From Jutongia huaianensis (lineage in GTDB: Bacteria > Bacillota > Clostridia > Lachnospirales > Lachnospiraceae), in NCBI RefSeq assembly GCF_014384985.1, contig NZ_JACRSX010000001.1, forward strand, positions 62,001-126,000: DNA of 64,000 bases. The letters are read 5' to 3'. Positions 34,531 through 44,166 of this stretch are shown here, piece by piece; the first letter of the stretch is position 1; the number at the start of each line of letters is the position of its first letter. The translations under genes were made by a program, and so were the position numbers. The notes beneath the pieces are model-generated. The model had not been told where the DNA came from and did no database searches. It saw nothing but the letters and a program-made list of their open reading frames with translations.

Positions 34531-36258
34531 CTATAAACGAATCTTCTTTACACTCTGCTCCAGACCCTGTGCAATATCCTTTAACTGTGCCGCATTTTCT
34601 GAAATGTCGATCACAATATTGCCTACCTCCGCAACGGAAGCAGATGTCTCCTGACTGCTTGCTGCATTTTCCTCTGCAATTGCAGACAGATTCTGTACCA
34701 CATCAACAACCTTGCCACGGGAATCATCCAGATTTTCTATTTTTCCTGTGATATTGACTACACTGTCCATCGCATTGGACACACCCTTGTCCACCTGCCG
34801 GAACATCTCATCCGTCTGTGTCATCTTATCGCTCTGCTCATCCATAATATCGCGAACCTGCTGCATCGTCTCCACTGCTCTGGTAGAATCCTTGATCAAT
34901 GCAGATGTGATCTCCGCAATCTGGCTTGCGGATTCATTGGACTGCTCTGCCAGCTTCTGGATCTGGGATGCCACTACGGCAAAACCTCTTCCCTGCTCCC
35001 CGGCTCTGGCAGCCTCAATGGAGGCATTCAATGATAACAGGTTGGTCTCCTCTGCAATGGAAGCGATCAATGTCGTTGCTTCTTTAATCTTCTGTGCCGA
35101 TGCATTGGTAATATTCGTCTGCTCGTAAATCTCCTCAATAGATGTCTTAGTGCGCTCATTGACAGACATCAGTTCATTTAATATGGTCATGGCATGATCA
35201 CTGGAATTCTTCATGCTCTTAGAATTGTTTTCCAAAAGCTCTGCTTCCTGGTTTGTCTCCTCGATCATATCTCCCATGCGGATTACATGCTCCGTAGCAC
35301 TCTGTGTCTCCTGTGCCTGACTGGTGGCTCCGGATGCAATGTCTCCCACTGCACTTTCCACCTGGGAAACGGTCTTGGCTGTGCTGGACGCATCCTTATC
35401 CAGACGATCAGATGCCCCGAAAAGTTCCGAGCTCTTCTGCCCGATCTCCTCCACCATGGCAACCAGTTCCCGGCGAAGCTCTGCCACAGAACGGCTCATA
35501 ACTCCTGTCTCGTCCTTACGGCTGACTAACTTTTCAGAGCCCGGTGTCGGGGTAAAATCCATGCGTGACATCTTACCTACAATCGCAGAAATCTTGCTGA
35601 TTGGACGCAGACTTGCAGTGATCAGTATCAAAGATACGATCACCATAATGATAATCACTGCCACCGAAGCTCCAATACTGATATATGTAACCTTATTTAA
35701 AGGTGCCAGAATCTCACTCTGATCGGCAGAAACTACCAAGACAGAGGAGCGGGCCTCATCCACGTAATATGCGGCATACTTCTGTACCCCATTAAAATCA
35801 TAGGATGCCACCTTTGCCTCCGGTCTCTTTCCCTGTGCCATCTGGGCAACAACGTCCTTGATCACTGCATTTTCCACGGGCTTTCCGATCTTGTCCGCCG
35901 TCGGATGATACTGCATCGTACCATCTGCAGTCACAACATATGCATAACTGGAATCAATGCCGTCCAGTCCCACATTCTGAAAAGAATCCTTTAATGCCTC
36001 CGGATCCTTAAGCTTAATCTGCTTTCTCATCATCTCCAGCGTTGCACCATTACTGACGGTCACATCATGCAGATAGTTTTTCGTCTGATCCAGAAGTGTG
36101 CTTTTTGCCTCCGGAATGACTAATGCCAATATGATCACCGCAGCAATAATAACTGCGCCTGCTGTCAGCAATGACATCCGGAATTTGAGAGAGTGTAAAA
36201 AAGTAACCCTGTCATTTCTGACAATCTTTTCTTTTTTAGGTTTCTTATCACGTTTCAT
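34531..36258 (-). CDS. Methyl-accepting chemotaxis protein
   Basis: A 575-residue transmembrane chemoreceptor. One membrane helix near residues 30-50 and a second near 195-217 ([21 protein letters not shown]) enclose a single Cache-like sensor domain with '[23 protein letters not shown]'; a HAMP domain follows and then a long signalling coiled coil with the conserved hairpin tip '[43 protein letters not shown]'. The Cache fold suggests a small-molecule ligand. No other chemotaxis or flagellar genes are in the window. Confidence 0.95.
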   Translation of the reverse strand: MKRDKKPKKEKIVRNDRVTFLHSLKFRMSLLTAGAVIIAAVIILALVIPEAKSTLLDQTKNYLHDVTVSNGATLEMMRKQIKLKDPEALKDSFQNVGLDGIDSSYAYVVTADGTMQYHPTADKIGKPVENAVIKDVVAQMAQGKRPEAKVASYDFNGVQKYAAYYVDEARSSVLVVSADQSEILAPLNKVTYISIGASVAVIIIMVIVSLILITASLRPISKISAIVGKMSRMDFTPTPGSEKLVSRKDETGVMSRSVAELRRELVAMVEEIGQKSSELFGASDRLDKDASSTAKTVSQVESAVGDIASGATSQAQETQSATEHVIRMGDMIEETNQEAELLENNSKSMKNSSDHAMTILNELMSVNERTKTSIEEIYEQTNITNASAQKIKEATTLIASIAEETNLLSLNASIEAARAGEQGRGFAVVASQIQKLAEQSNESASQIAEITSALIKDSTRAVETMQQVRDIMDEQSDKMTQTDEMFRQVDKGVSNAMDSVVNITGKIENLDDSRGKVVDVVQNLSAIAEENAASSQETSASVAEVGNIVIDISENAAQLKDIAQGLEQSVKKIRL

Positions 36259-36293
36259 ACCAACTCAACCTCCTGATCCTTGTGATACATCTT

Positions 36294-36323
36294 ATTTTAC
36301 CACGCCTTAACATGGCTTTTCAA
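36294..36323 (-). promoter_or_regulatory. Promoter of the chemoreceptor gene
   Basis: Minus-strand TTGAAA (36318-36323), 18 bases, TAAAAT (36294-36299), in the short gap after potD, so the receptor is not only read from the pot operon. Confidence 0.5.
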
Positions 36324-36331
36324 TACCATTT

Positions 36332-37414
36332 TCAATACGCCTTCAACTGTTTCCACATATAGTTATAATACTCCTCCATGTCTGTTCCGAGATAACGGAA
36401 CATTTCACAATTTTTCACAACATCCTCCGACTGGAAGATCACCGGATCATCTGCTTTCTCTTCCGGATCGATCTCGTCCAGAACTGCTGTATTTGGTGTA
36501 GAATAATATACATATTCAAAATTCTTCATAGCAATGTCTTTCCTGCACAAAAAATCAAGGAATTTTATCGCTCCCTCATAATTTTCTCCATCCTTTGGAA
36601 TCACCCAGCTGTCCATCCAGACATCGGAGCCTTCCTTTGGTACGACAAACTCCAGATCCTCATTGTAGTCTCTGGCAAGTCCGGCCTCTCCGGAGTAGAT
36701 CACTGCCATCGCTGCCTGCTCATTAGCCATATCGTCCCGCACTTCATCCACCAAATAGGACTGTACCAGCTCCTTCTGCTCTATCAACAGCTTCTGCGCC
36801 TCTTTCAACTGCTTTTTATCCGTGGTGTTAATGGAATAACCAAGCTGGCGCAGTGCCGGTACAAAGCTGTCCCGGACGCTGTCCTGCATAATGATATTGT
36901 CCCTGTAATCTTCTCTCCACAGATCCTTCCAACTGTCCGGTGTAAAATCCAGAAGCTTCGGATTATACAATATACCTACGGTTCCCCAAAAATATGGAAC
37001 ACTGTAGGAATTGTCCGGATCAAAATTCTGCGATAATTTCCAATAGGTTTCCCCGATATTGCCGGCATATTCCAGCTGATCCATATCAATTTTCCTTACG
37101 TCCTTTTCCCGGATCATCTTATCCAGCATATAGTCGGAACAGCAGATCAGATCATAATGGATCGTACCATTTTTGTACTTGGTATACATGGCTTCCGGTG
37201 TCAGAAACTCCTCATATGCCACCGAAATCCCTGTTTCCTTCTCAAACTCCTTTAGCACATCATGGTCAATATAGTCCCCGTAATTAAATACCACAATCCT
37301 TTTGTCCGCCCTCTGCCCGGAAGTCCCGCACGCCGTGAGCAGCCCGGAAGCTGCCAGAAGCACAGACATTCCTGCTGCCGTGCATTTTTTCCACATTTTA
37401 TTATGCTTTTTCAC
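36332..37414 (-). CDS. potD: Spermidine/putrescine ABC transporter substrate-binding lipoprotein
   Basis: A 360-residue lipoprotein that captures polyamines outside the membrane. The signal with lipobox LLTAC ends near residue 29, then 'IVVFNYGDYIDHDVLKEFEKETGISVAYEEF' and the PotD-type pattern 'YDLICCSDYMLDKMI', 'VPYFWGTVGILYNPK' and 'AVIYSGEAGLARDYN'. A GTG at 37414 with AAAGGAGG 8 bases upstream was preferred to the upstream ATG; the gene then overlaps potC by 14 bases. Last gene of potABCD. Confidence 0.93.
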   Translation of the reverse strand: MKKHNKMWKKCTAAGMSVLLAASGLLTACGTSGQRADKRIVVFNYGDYIDHDVLKEFEKETGISVAYEEFLTPEAMYTKYKNGTIHYDLICCSDYMLDKMIREKDVRKIDMDQLEYAGNIGETYWKLSQNFDPDNSYSVPYFWGTVGILYNPKLLDFTPDSWKDLWREDYRDNIIMQDSVRDSFVPALRQLGYSINTTDKKQLKEAQKLLIEQKELVQSYLVDEVRDDMANEQAAMAVIYSGEAGLARDYNEDLEFVVPKEGSDVWMDSWVIPKDGENYEGAIKFLDFLCRKDIAMKNFEYVYYSTPNTAVLDEIDPEEKADDPVIFQSEDVVKNCEMFRYLGTDMEEYYNYMWKQLKAY

Positions 37415-38228
37415 GCTGTCTGCCTCCTTTCCTTCCCCGAACACTCCCTACACTCTGCCATGCTTTCCGGTTCATCAGGAAAAGCACCAAAAGAACCAGT
37501 GCAAACACAATAGTAGATAATGCATAAAGCTCTGTCTGGATGCCCTTGCGGTACTCGGCATTGATCATCGTGGACATGGTATGGATCCCCGGTGCTTTCG
37601 TAAAATACGTTACCGAGAAATCATCCAGAGACATAGTAAAGGAAAGCATAAAGCCTGCTACAATCCCCGGTACCAGCTCCGGAAGCACAACCTTCCAGAA
37701 TGCATAGACAGGAGAAGCCCCCAGATCCAAGGCAGCCTCGTACATGCTTGTATTCAGATGCATCACCTTTGGCTGCACACAAAGCACTACATAGGGAATG
37801 ATCAATGTAATGTGAGCAATCAGCATCGTCCAGAAGCTCAGATCAACAAACCGGGAAAACAGCAGCATTAACGCCACACCTGTTACAATATCTGCATTTA
37901 ACATAGGAATATTGGTCAATCCCATCAGCCAGGTTCTGGAACGCTTTTTCATTCCCAGCATGCCAATGCATGCCATGGTGCCAAGGATCGTTGATACCAG
38001 TGCTGCCCCTGCCGCCAGCAAGATCGTCGTCCCCAGTGCCTGCATAATCACATCATTATGCAAAAGCTTCCCATAACCTTCCAGAGAAAATCCTCCCCAG
38101 ACGGCTTTATTCCGTGGCGATGCATTAAATGATGATATAATCAATATAAGAATTGGCAGATACAGCAGGATCAACGCAAAAATCAGATAAATTTTGGAAG
38201 CTGTATCAATCATCTTTTGTTTTACCAT
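37401..38228 (-). CDS. potC: Spermidine/putrescine ABC transporter permease PotC
   Basis: A 275-residue permease with six hydrophobic helices and the cytoplasmic EAA loop 'MYEAALDLGASPVYAFWKVVLPELVPGIVAG' near residues 160-190, which contacts the ATPase. It is preceded by potB with 7 bases overlap. The C-terminal tail is basic. Confidence 0.94.
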   Translation of the reverse strand: MVKQKMIDTASKIYLIFALILLYLPILILIISSFNASPRNKAVWGGFSLEGYGKLLHNDVIMQALGTTILLAAGAALVSTILGTMACIGMLGMKKRSRTWLMGLTNIPMLNADIVTGVALMLLFSRFVDLSFWTMLIAHITLIIPYVVLCVQPKVMHLNTSMYEAALDLGASPVYAFWKVVLPELVPGIVAGFMLSFTMSLDDFSVTYFTKAPGIHTMSTMINAEYRKGIQTELYALSTIVFALVLLVLFLMNRKAWQSVGSVRGRKGGRQREKA

Positions 38229-39049
38229 AAGCTGCTCTCCCCCTCCTCTCCGTCAAAGAACCGGTAGATCACCATACTGATCAGGATCAGTACCATGAGA
38301 CTTAAAGAAAGTCCGGATCCGGCATGGATATCTGCATAGCCGGAATTAAATGCCTGTTCGATCACATTTCCGATCAGATATACCTTGCCACCGCCCAGCA
38401 TGGAGGCGATGACAAACTCACTGATAGATGGCACCATTACCATGGTAATGCCACTGACAACCCCCGGAATGCTAAGAGGAATAATGATCCGGCGCAGTAT
38501 CGTCCACTGACCTGCCCCCAGATCCTGTGCAGCACTGATCACATCATTGTCAATCTTGACCAGTGCGTTATAGATAGGAAGCACCATAAACGGCAGATAA
38601 TCATATACGGTTCCCAGAATGACTGCCCAGATCGTATTCATCAGATGTACCTTTCCAAAGCCAAGCGTTGTTAAAATTTGATTTAATATTCCGTTGTTTA
38701 ATAAGATCAATCGCCATGCCAATGTTCTCAGCATGAAATTCATCCACATAGGCAGAATAAAGATCATTACAATAAAACTGTTTTTATTGCTGGAATATTT
38801 CCGCAAGATCAATGCCAACGGAAAGGAAAGCACCAGACAGATCCCCGTTACCAGCAAAGACATCCCGATACTGCGAAGAAACGGTTTGCCATTGACCGGA
38901 TCAAGAATTGCTGCCACATTGGACAATGTGAAGGAACCGTCCGCTCCCGTAAACGCATTATAAACCAGCAGAACTAACGGTACCACTGTAAACAGCAGCA
39001 TCCATATCAGATAGGGTCCTGCCAGAAGTCTTTTTCCTAATCTCTTCAT
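38222..39049 (-). CDS. potB: Spermidine/putrescine ABC transporter permease PotB
   Basis: A 275-residue permease with about six membrane helices and an EAA-like loop 'VISAAQDLGAGQWTILRRIIIPLSIPGVVSGI'. Partner of PotC in the polyamine importer. The gene lies 29 bases after potA and overlaps potC by 7 bases. Confidence 0.94.
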   Translation of the reverse strand: MKRLGKRLLAGPYLIWMLLFTVVPLVLLVYNAFTGADGSFTLSNVAAILDPVNGKPFLRSIGMSLLVTGICLVLSFPLALILRKYSSNKNSFIVMIFILPMWMNFMLRTLAWRLILLNNGILNQILTTLGFGKVHLMNTIWAVILGTVYDYLPFMVLPIYNALVKIDNDVISAAQDLGAGQWTILRRIIIPLSIPGVVSGITMVMVPSISEFVIASMLGGGKVYLIGNVIEQAFNSGYADIHAGSGLSLSLMVLILISMVIYRFFDGEEGESSLW

Positions 39050-39078
39050 GTCTATCCCTCCATCTCTTTATCCTCTGC

Positions 39079-40152
39079 CTAGTCCTCGTAATGCTCCTGC
39101 TCCTCATCCTCCGATTCCGGTTTGTGCATGATCTGGATATTGAACGGGTCTACCCAGATTCCCACTTCGCTGCCCGGCTCCTTTAAAACCGTACTGTGAA
39201 CCAGCCATTCAAAGCCTGCTGCCTGCACCTCCATCTCATAGTGAACACCTTTAAAGATTGCCGAAGTAACCCGTCCTTTGATAATTCCCCCGGATGGCTC
39301 CGTCAGTACAATATCCTCCGGCCGGATCACCACATCCACCGGCTGGTTATTGCCAAAGCCCTCATCCACACAGACAAATTTTGTACCAAGAATATCCACA
39401 AGCCGGTCTTCTACCATTGTAGAGCCAATAATATTGCTCTCTCCGATAAAATCTGCCACAAAAGCATTCTGCGGCTCGTTATAAATGTCCTCCGGCGTGC
39501 CGATCTGCTGGATATACCCCTGATTCATTACCACGATAGTATCCGACATGGTCAATGCCTCCTCCTGGTCATGAGTTACATATACAAAGGTGATCCCCAA
39601 CTCGTTCTTTAACCGGATCAATTCATACTGCATATCCTGACGCAGCTTGAGATCCAATGCCCCAAGAGGCTCATCTAACAACAGGACCCGTGGCTCATTG
39701 ACAATCGCTCTTGCAATGGCAATACGCTGCTGCTGCCCTCCACTGAGAGAATCCGGCATTCTCTTTTCATAGCCATCCAGATTCACCAGCTTTAAAGCAT
39801 ATTTTACTTTATCCCTGATATAACTTTTTGATTTATTTTTAATTTTCAATCCAAATGCAATGTTTTCCTCAATATTCATATGAGTAAAAAGCGCATACTT
39901 CTGAAACACCGTATTGACTTGTCTCTCATTGGGCGGAAGCATGGTAATATCCTTCCCCTCAAAGATCACCCTGCCCTTATCCGGCGTTTCAAAGCCTCCC
40001 AGAATACGAAGGGTTGTCGTCTTTCCACATCCACTGGGACCCAGAATCGTCAAAAATCTGTTTTCATTTAAATATAGATTTAAATCATCTAATATTACTT
40101 TATCTCCATAGCTTTTAGAGATTCCAATCAAGTCAATTAATTTTTTTGCCAT
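39079..40152 (-). CDS. potA: Spermidine/putrescine ABC transporter ATPase PotA
   Basis: A 357-residue ATPase: Walker [10 protein letters not shown] at 38-46, signature '[14 protein letters not shown]', Walker B '[15 protein letters not shown]', H-loop in 'VTHDQEEAL', and a C-terminal TOBE domain (about 280-345) as in MalK/PotA-type importers. First gene of potABCD, with its own strong promoter; no pot regulator is adjacent. Confidence 0.96.
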   Translation of the reverse strand: MAKKLIDLIGISKSYGDKVILDDLNLYLNENRFLTILGPSGCGKTTTLRILGGFETPDKGRVIFEGKDITMLPPNERQVNTVFQKYALFTHMNIEENIAFGLKIKNKSKSYIRDKVKYALKLVNLDGYEKRMPDSLSGGQQQRIAIARAIVNEPRVLLLDEPLGALDLKLRQDMQYELIRLKNELGITFVYVTHDQEEALTMSDTIVVMNQGYIQQIGTPEDIYNEPQNAFVADFIGESNIIGSTMVEDRLVDILGTKFVCVDEGFGNNQPVDVVIRPEDIVLTEPSGGIIKGRVTSAIFKGVHYEMEVQAAGFEWLVHSTVLKEPGSEVGIWVDPFNIQIMHKPESEDEEQEHYED

Positions 40153-40206
40153 TTATGCCTCTTTTCTCTGTTGTTTTCAGCGAAAGCTGCCCTGCGTAAC
40201 ATTATA

Positions 40207-40234
40207 ATTATACAATCTCTGCAATGGTTGTCAA
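40207..40234 (-). promoter_or_regulatory. Sigma-A promoter of potABCD
   Basis: Minus-strand TTGACA (40229-40234), 16 bases, TATAAT (40207-40212), about 55 bases before potA. It lies back to back with the upstream region of the gene at 40300. Confidence 0.8.
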
Positions 40235-40299
40235 TCATATTTCCATCCCTTTTGCATATTCATATAACAGCACAAAAAAGTCAGAAAGGAGTCAATCGT

Positions 40300-40833
40300 A
40301 TGACCACAGAAGAAAGAGAACGGCGCATGGCAATGCTCCGCGCCGCCCAGCCTTACACATCCGGACAGCAACGATACGCTTTGGATCTGCTGCTGCAGGC
40401 AAACACCCTGATCAACACTGCCAGAGGCGGTATGTCCGGGGATCTGGAAGCCTGTGAAACAGCCGCCCGGCCGGAGGAGATGCTTCTACATATGCAGGAA
40501 TACTGTACTCCCAGAGAATCCGATCTGGTCCAGATGATCCTTAATTTTATAAAAGCCGGTCATCTCTTCCAGAATTACCGGGAATTTATGGCGGCTCATG
40601 GCGATCCGGCGGGTTCCGGCGATCTTCAGGCAGCCGGACTTGGTATGCCCACCGCAAATCCCCTTCAAATGCTGTTACAGCTTCTGGGAGGATTTGGTGG
40701 TATGGGAAATCAGAACGGAAACAACCAGCTTATGGAATTTCTGATCACCCAACTTTCCCCGGAACAGCAGCAGCTTTTTGAACAGCTTCGTGGTTTCACA
40801 AACGAGACGGGAAACGACGAAGAACAACAATGA
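40300..40833 (+). CDS. Hypothetical protein, first of a pair
   Basis: Not recognised. A 177-residue soluble protein: an Arg/Met-rich N-terminus MTTEERERRMAMLRAAQPYT, predicted helices, a Gly/Asn/Met-rich stretch 'LLQLLGGFGGMGNQNGNNQ' near residues 128-146, and an acidic end. 'QLSPEQQQLFEQLRGF' near the C-terminus resembles 'QLTPQQKKQFEFIKKA' at the end of the next gene. ATG at 40300 has AGAAAGGAG upstream; the ORF runs 43 codons further but without support. A weak sigma-E-like sequence (TCATATT, 13 bases, CATATTCA; 40235-40262) lies upstream, so sporulation expression is possible but unproven. Confidence 0.65.
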   Translation: MTTEERERRMAMLRAAQPYTSGQQRYALDLLLQANTLINTARGGMSGDLEACETAARPEEMLLHMQEYCTPRESDLVQMILNFIKAGHLFQNYREFMAAHGDPAGSGDLQAAGLGMPTANPLQMLLQLLGGFGGMGNQNGNNQLMEFLITQLSPEQQQLFEQLRGFTNETGNDEEQQ

Positions 40834-40883
40834 TCTTCCGGAAACAACCAACCGGCAGATATCAGAAAGGAATGGTATTGATT

Positions 40884-41153
40884 ATGGAATCTTGGCAGCA
40901 AAACGAAGCCTTTCGTTCTATGGATCCCCAAAAACAGAATATGATCGAACAGCTTGCCACCTCCCTGCATGGAAAAAAGCTTACAGAAGCCCTCCCACTG
41001 CTGACCCGTTGGAAAAGGACCATGCAGCAGGAGAATATTCAATTTACCCCGGAAGAAAATCAGATCTTAACGGATATTTTTTCGGCACAGCTGACACCAC
41101 AGCAGAAAAAACAATTTGAATTTATAAAGAAAGCAAACAGAAATCAAAAATAA
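40884..41153 (+). CDS. Hypothetical protein, second of a pair
   Basis: Not recognised. An 89-residue, Gln/Lys-rich, probably helical protein beginning MESWQQNEAFRSMDPQKQNM with 'LLTRWKRTMQQENIQFTPEEN' in the middle. It starts 50 bases after the first gene of the pair, with AGAAAGGA about 12 bases before ATG at 40884. The C-terminal motif 'QLTPQQKKQF' recurs in the first gene ('QLSPEQQQLF'), suggesting a shared helix or binding site. Likely co-transcribed with it. Confidence 0.6.
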   Translation: MESWQQNEAFRSMDPQKQNMIEQLATSLHGKKLTEALPLLTRWKRTMQQENIQFTPEENQILTDIFSAQLTPQQKKQFEFIKKANRNQK

Positions 41154-41167
41154 ACAATTCCCGTTTT

Positions 41168-41848
41168 CTATTGTTCGTCCGGAAGCGAAGGCGTAACCAT
41201 TATGTTTACCATCTTACGCACTTCGTCCTCCGGCATTTTTAAATCCGGAACACAGATCACAGGGATTCCTGCTGCTACGGCAGCACGGATTCCATTTTCA
41301 GAATCTTCCAGTACAACCGCCTGCTCCGGCTTCAGGCCACACAACTGCGCCGCCTTCAGAAAGATGTCCGGTTCCGGCTTTGACTTCTCTACCATCTCGC
41401 CTCCTACGATCCCGGAAAAATAGTCACGGATTCCCGCTCCCTCCAGATAACGCTCTACGATATCCGATCTGGTGGAAGACGCTACTGCAGCCTTTAATCC
41501 CTGACGGCGTATCCACTGAAGCAATGTGACGATGTCCGGCTTTAACTCCAGTCCTACCGTTGCCGCAATGGCATCCACATGCTCTCTCGCCTTACGCCCC
41601 AGCTCTGCAAAGGGATAATCCGCCCCATATTCTGTCAGCATCAGCTTCTCCAGCGCTTTCCCTGTCAATCCGAGACTTCTGCAATACACCTCCCTGCTGA
41701 GCCGGTAACCCCTCTGTGCCATCACAACCGCCAGCTGCTCCATAAAAAGCCGCTCGGTGTCAAAAATAAGCCCATCCATGTCAAAAATAAATCCCCAGGC
41801 AGTTTCAAAGCTCTGTGCTGCCTCCAATAAATTGTGGTATTCTCTCAT
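41168..41848 (-). CDS. HAD-family phosphatase (beta-phosphoglucomutase-like)
   Basis: A 226-residue HAD hydrolase of the subgroup with an alpha-helical cap. Motif I is FIFDMDGLIFDTE (nucleophile and acid Asp), motif II lies at AAVASSTRSD, motif III/IV at 'KSKPEPDIFLKAA' and 'VVLEDSENGIRAAVAAG'. Similar proteins act on sugar phosphates or nucleotides; the substrate is unknown. It starts 15 bases after the AraC regulator upstream, with the ribosome site TAGGAGG overlapping that gene's stop, so the two form an operon and the substrate is probably tied to the regulated sugar. Confidence 0.88.
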   Translation of the reverse strand: MREYHNLLEAAQSFETAWGFIFDMDGLIFDTERLFMEQLAVVMAQRGYRLSREVYCRSLGLTGKALEKLMLTEYGADYPFAELGRKAREHVDAIAATVGLELKPDIVTLLQWIRRQGLKAAVASSTRSDIVERYLEGAGIRDYFSGIVGGEMVEKSKPEPDIFLKAAQLCGLKPEQAVVLEDSENGIRAAVAAGIPVICVPDLKMPEDEVRKMVNIMVTPSLPDEQ

Positions 41849-41863
41849 ATCACTGCTTTCCTC

Positions 41864-42832
41864 CTAATAATTTCCTGTACTCCGGTATTCTCTCGGCGTA
41901 CATCCAATCGTCTGCAAAAACACCTTATTAAAATAACTGATATTATTAAAGCCTGACAGATTCGCAATCTCTCCAATCTTTTTGTCCGTATCCTGAAGCA
42001 GACGGCAGCTTTGCAGAATACGATATCTCATCAGATACTGCATCGGAGACATCTTCATGGTCTGTTTAAAAATACGGCAGAACTGTCCCTCACTCATAGG
42101 CAGCATCTCCGCCAGCTCCGATAATGTGATCTCATATGCAAAATTTTCTTTCATGTATTTGACAACCGGCTCCAGCCGCCCGGTCTCACCCGGTTCATCC
42201 CGTCTGGACACCCGGATACTCTGCCGGTTTAAGCGATCCCAGATTCCGATAATGTGGCTGCGAAGCATCAATTCATAAGGCTCTGTGTCATGCTCCGGAC
42301 AGACATACAGCTCCCGGAGAAGACGAAGCACCTGGCTCTGCCAACCGCCGTTGTCCCATAAGGCTTCCATCTCCGGCTGCACTGACATACGCCGACGGTT
42401 TGCCGGATCCTCAAACTCCGGCCGATACGGCATATCCGGGCACCTTACGGATATAAATTCCGGAAAAACGATCTTGCCATCCAGTACCGGTTTCAGATAT
42501 TTTCTTCCAAACCGGCTATGGATGTCCTCGTGTAAAAACTGATAATGAAAATCTATAGCAAAGAAGCTGCAGGGTTTCCCATCCACCGCTCTGGCAGAAT
42601 GAAGCAGATTGGAATTGATAAAAACTCCATCACCCTCCCGGAGAAGATATCTGCGATCCTCTATCTCAAAATTAATCTCTCCCTCTGTGACCATCAGCAT
42701 TTCAAACTCCTGATGCCAATGAAGATAAAAGATAACATCCGTCCCTGCCGGATAGCTCATTTTATGCAGACCAACGGGCAGCTCTGCCGTCCCATGCTGC
42801 TGCTTTTCCTCGTATTGCTTTTTTCTTGCCAT
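41864..42832 (-). CDS. AraC-family transcription regulator with cupin sensor domain
   Basis: A 322-residue regulator: N-terminal cupin domain (YLHWHQEFEMLMVTEGEINFEI to about residue 130) as used for sugar sensing, and two C-terminal helix-turn-helix units with 'MSEGQFCRIFKQTMKMSPMQYLMRYRI' and 'IGEIANLSGFNNISYFNKVFLQTIGCTPREYR', the AraC signature. ATG at 42832 has AGAGGAGG upstream. Regulates probably the HAD gene downstream and an unlinked sugar locus. Confidence 0.92.
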   Translation of the reverse strand: MARKKQYEEKQQHGTAELPVGLHKMSYPAGTDVIFYLHWHQEFEMLMVTEGEINFEIEDRRYLLREGDGVFINSNLLHSARAVDGKPCSFFAIDFHYQFLHEDIHSRFGRKYLKPVLDGKIVFPEFISVRCPDMPYRPEFEDPANRRRMSVQPEMEALWDNGGWQSQVLRLLRELYVCPEHDTEPYELMLRSHIIGIWDRLNRQSIRVSRRDEPGETGRLEPVVKYMKENFAYEITLSELAEMLPMSEGQFCRIFKQTMKMSPMQYLMRYRILQSCRLLQDTDKKIGEIANLSGFNNISYFNKVFLQTIGCTPREYRSTGNY

Positions 42833-42935
42833 CCGGACCACCTCCTCTTACCTCTTTCTTTATACATTCATTTCCGTCTGCTTTTGACCCTTGCATCATA
42901 TTATAGTAGATAATGCGTTAAAACTCAATGTAACA

Positions 42936-42964
42936 TTTACAACCCACAGCACAAATGCTATACT
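42936..42964 (+). promoter_or_regulatory. Promoter of the aminotransferase gene, with inverted repeat
   Basis: TTTACA (42936-42941), 17 bases, TATACT (42959-42964). CCACAG and CTGTGG (about 42944-42968) form an inverted repeat around the -10, a plausible operator. Confidence 0.6.
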
Positions 42965-43014
42965 GTGGATGCAGTATCTGCAGAATATACTTATAGAAAC
43001 GAGGCAGTCATAAT

Positions 43015-44115
43015 ATGATCGAACATAAAGAACATTTTCACGGAAGTGACCTTGAAAAAATAGAAGCCATTTACGGTATTAAGAAAGAGGATATTACCAG
43101 CTTTTCTGCCAATGTAAATCCTCTGGGGATTTCCTACAGGCTCCGGGAGGGCCTGATGGAGCACATCGACGCCATCACCACATATCCCGACCGGGAATAT
43201 ACCAGTCTTCGCAAATGCATCGCCGAATACACCGGAACGGATTACCGCAATATTCTGGTAGGGAACGGTTCCACCGAGCTGATCTCTCTGGTGATCCAGT
43301 TAAAGCATCCAAAGAAGGCTCTGATCGTTGGACCGACATATTCCGAGTATGAACATGAACTCAGTCTGGAGGGCGGTCGTTCCCATTATTTCCGTTTAAA
43401 AGAATCGGACGACTTTCAGTTAAATATCGACGAGCTGAAGCAGGCTCTGGACCGGGATATCGACCTGCTTGTGCTGTGCAATCCAAACAACCCTACCTCT
43501 TCACAGATCGACCGCCAGAGCATGCGCATCATTCTGGACACCTGTAAGGAAAAGGGTATTTTTGTTATGGTGGATGAGACATATGTAGAATTCTCAGAAA
43601 AAGCCGATCAGATCACATCCATCCCTCTGACCAACTACTACAATAATATCATCATTCTCCGGGGTATCTCAAAGTTTTTTGCAGCTCCGGGTCTGCGCCT
43701 CGGCTATGCCATCTGTGGCAACCATCAGCTTTTGCAGGAGATTGACAGCAAAAAGAATCCATGGACGATCAACTCCCTTGCTGCCGTTGCCGGAGAGATC
43801 ATGTTTCAGGATAAAGAATATATCGAAGATACAAAAAATCTCATTTCGTCAGAACGGGAACGGATCTGCCGGATTCTGGACACCTGTCCGTCCATAAAAT
43901 ATTATCCGCCTCACGGAAACTTCATTCTTGTGCGGATCCTGCGGGATGATGTCACCTCCATGGATCTCTTTGAGGCAGCGATCCGGAAAGGTCTGATGAT
44001 CCGCGACTGCTCTACTTTCCCATTTCTGGATAATAAATACATCCGTTTCTGCTTCATGAATCCTTCCGACAACGATGCTCTGCTGGACGTGCTTCTGGAA
44101 CAGCTTAATAAATAA
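43015..44115 (+). CDS. Class I/II PLP-dependent aminotransferase (HisC/CobD-like)
   Basis: A 366-residue PLP enzyme. Motifs: 'FSANVNPLGISYRLREGL' (substrate loop), 'NILVGNGSTELISLV', 'LLVLCNPNNPTSS' (phosphate/pyridine binding), 'VMVDETYVEF' and the lysine in 'ILRGISKFFAAPGLRLGYAI'. This pattern is shared by histidinol-phosphate aminotransferase and threonine-phosphate decarboxylase (CobD). Neither his nor cob genes are adjacent, so the reaction is not settled. ATG at 43015; own promoter just upstream. Confidence 0.85.
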   Translation: MIEHKEHFHGSDLEKIEAIYGIKKEDITSFSANVNPLGISYRLREGLMEHIDAITTYPDREYTSLRKCIAEYTGTDYRNILVGNGSTELISLVIQLKHPKKALIVGPTYSEYEHELSLEGGRSHYFRLKESDDFQLNIDELKQALDRDIDLLVLCNPNNPTSSQIDRQSMRIILDTCKEKGIFVMVDETYVEFSEKADQITSIPLTNYYNNIIILRGISKFFAAPGLRLGYAICGNHQLLQEIDSKKNPWTINSLAAVAGEIMFQDKEYIEDTKNLISSERERICRILDTCPSIKYYPPHGNFILVRILRDDVTSMDLFEAAIRKGLMIRDCSTFPFLDNKYIRFCFMNPSDNDALLDVLLEQLNK

Positions 44116-44117
44116 TA

Positions 44118-44154
44118 AAACTTCCCACCGGTCCATTTGACACATGGGAAGTTT
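44118..44154 (-). terminator. Probable terminator of proB
   Basis: Perfect 10-bp stem AAACTTCCCA / TGGGAAGTTT (44118-44127, 44145-44154), followed on the minus strand by TTATTATTTATT. It lies between convergent genes and may serve both. Confidence 0.6.
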
Positions 44155-44166
44155 CATCAAGGAATA

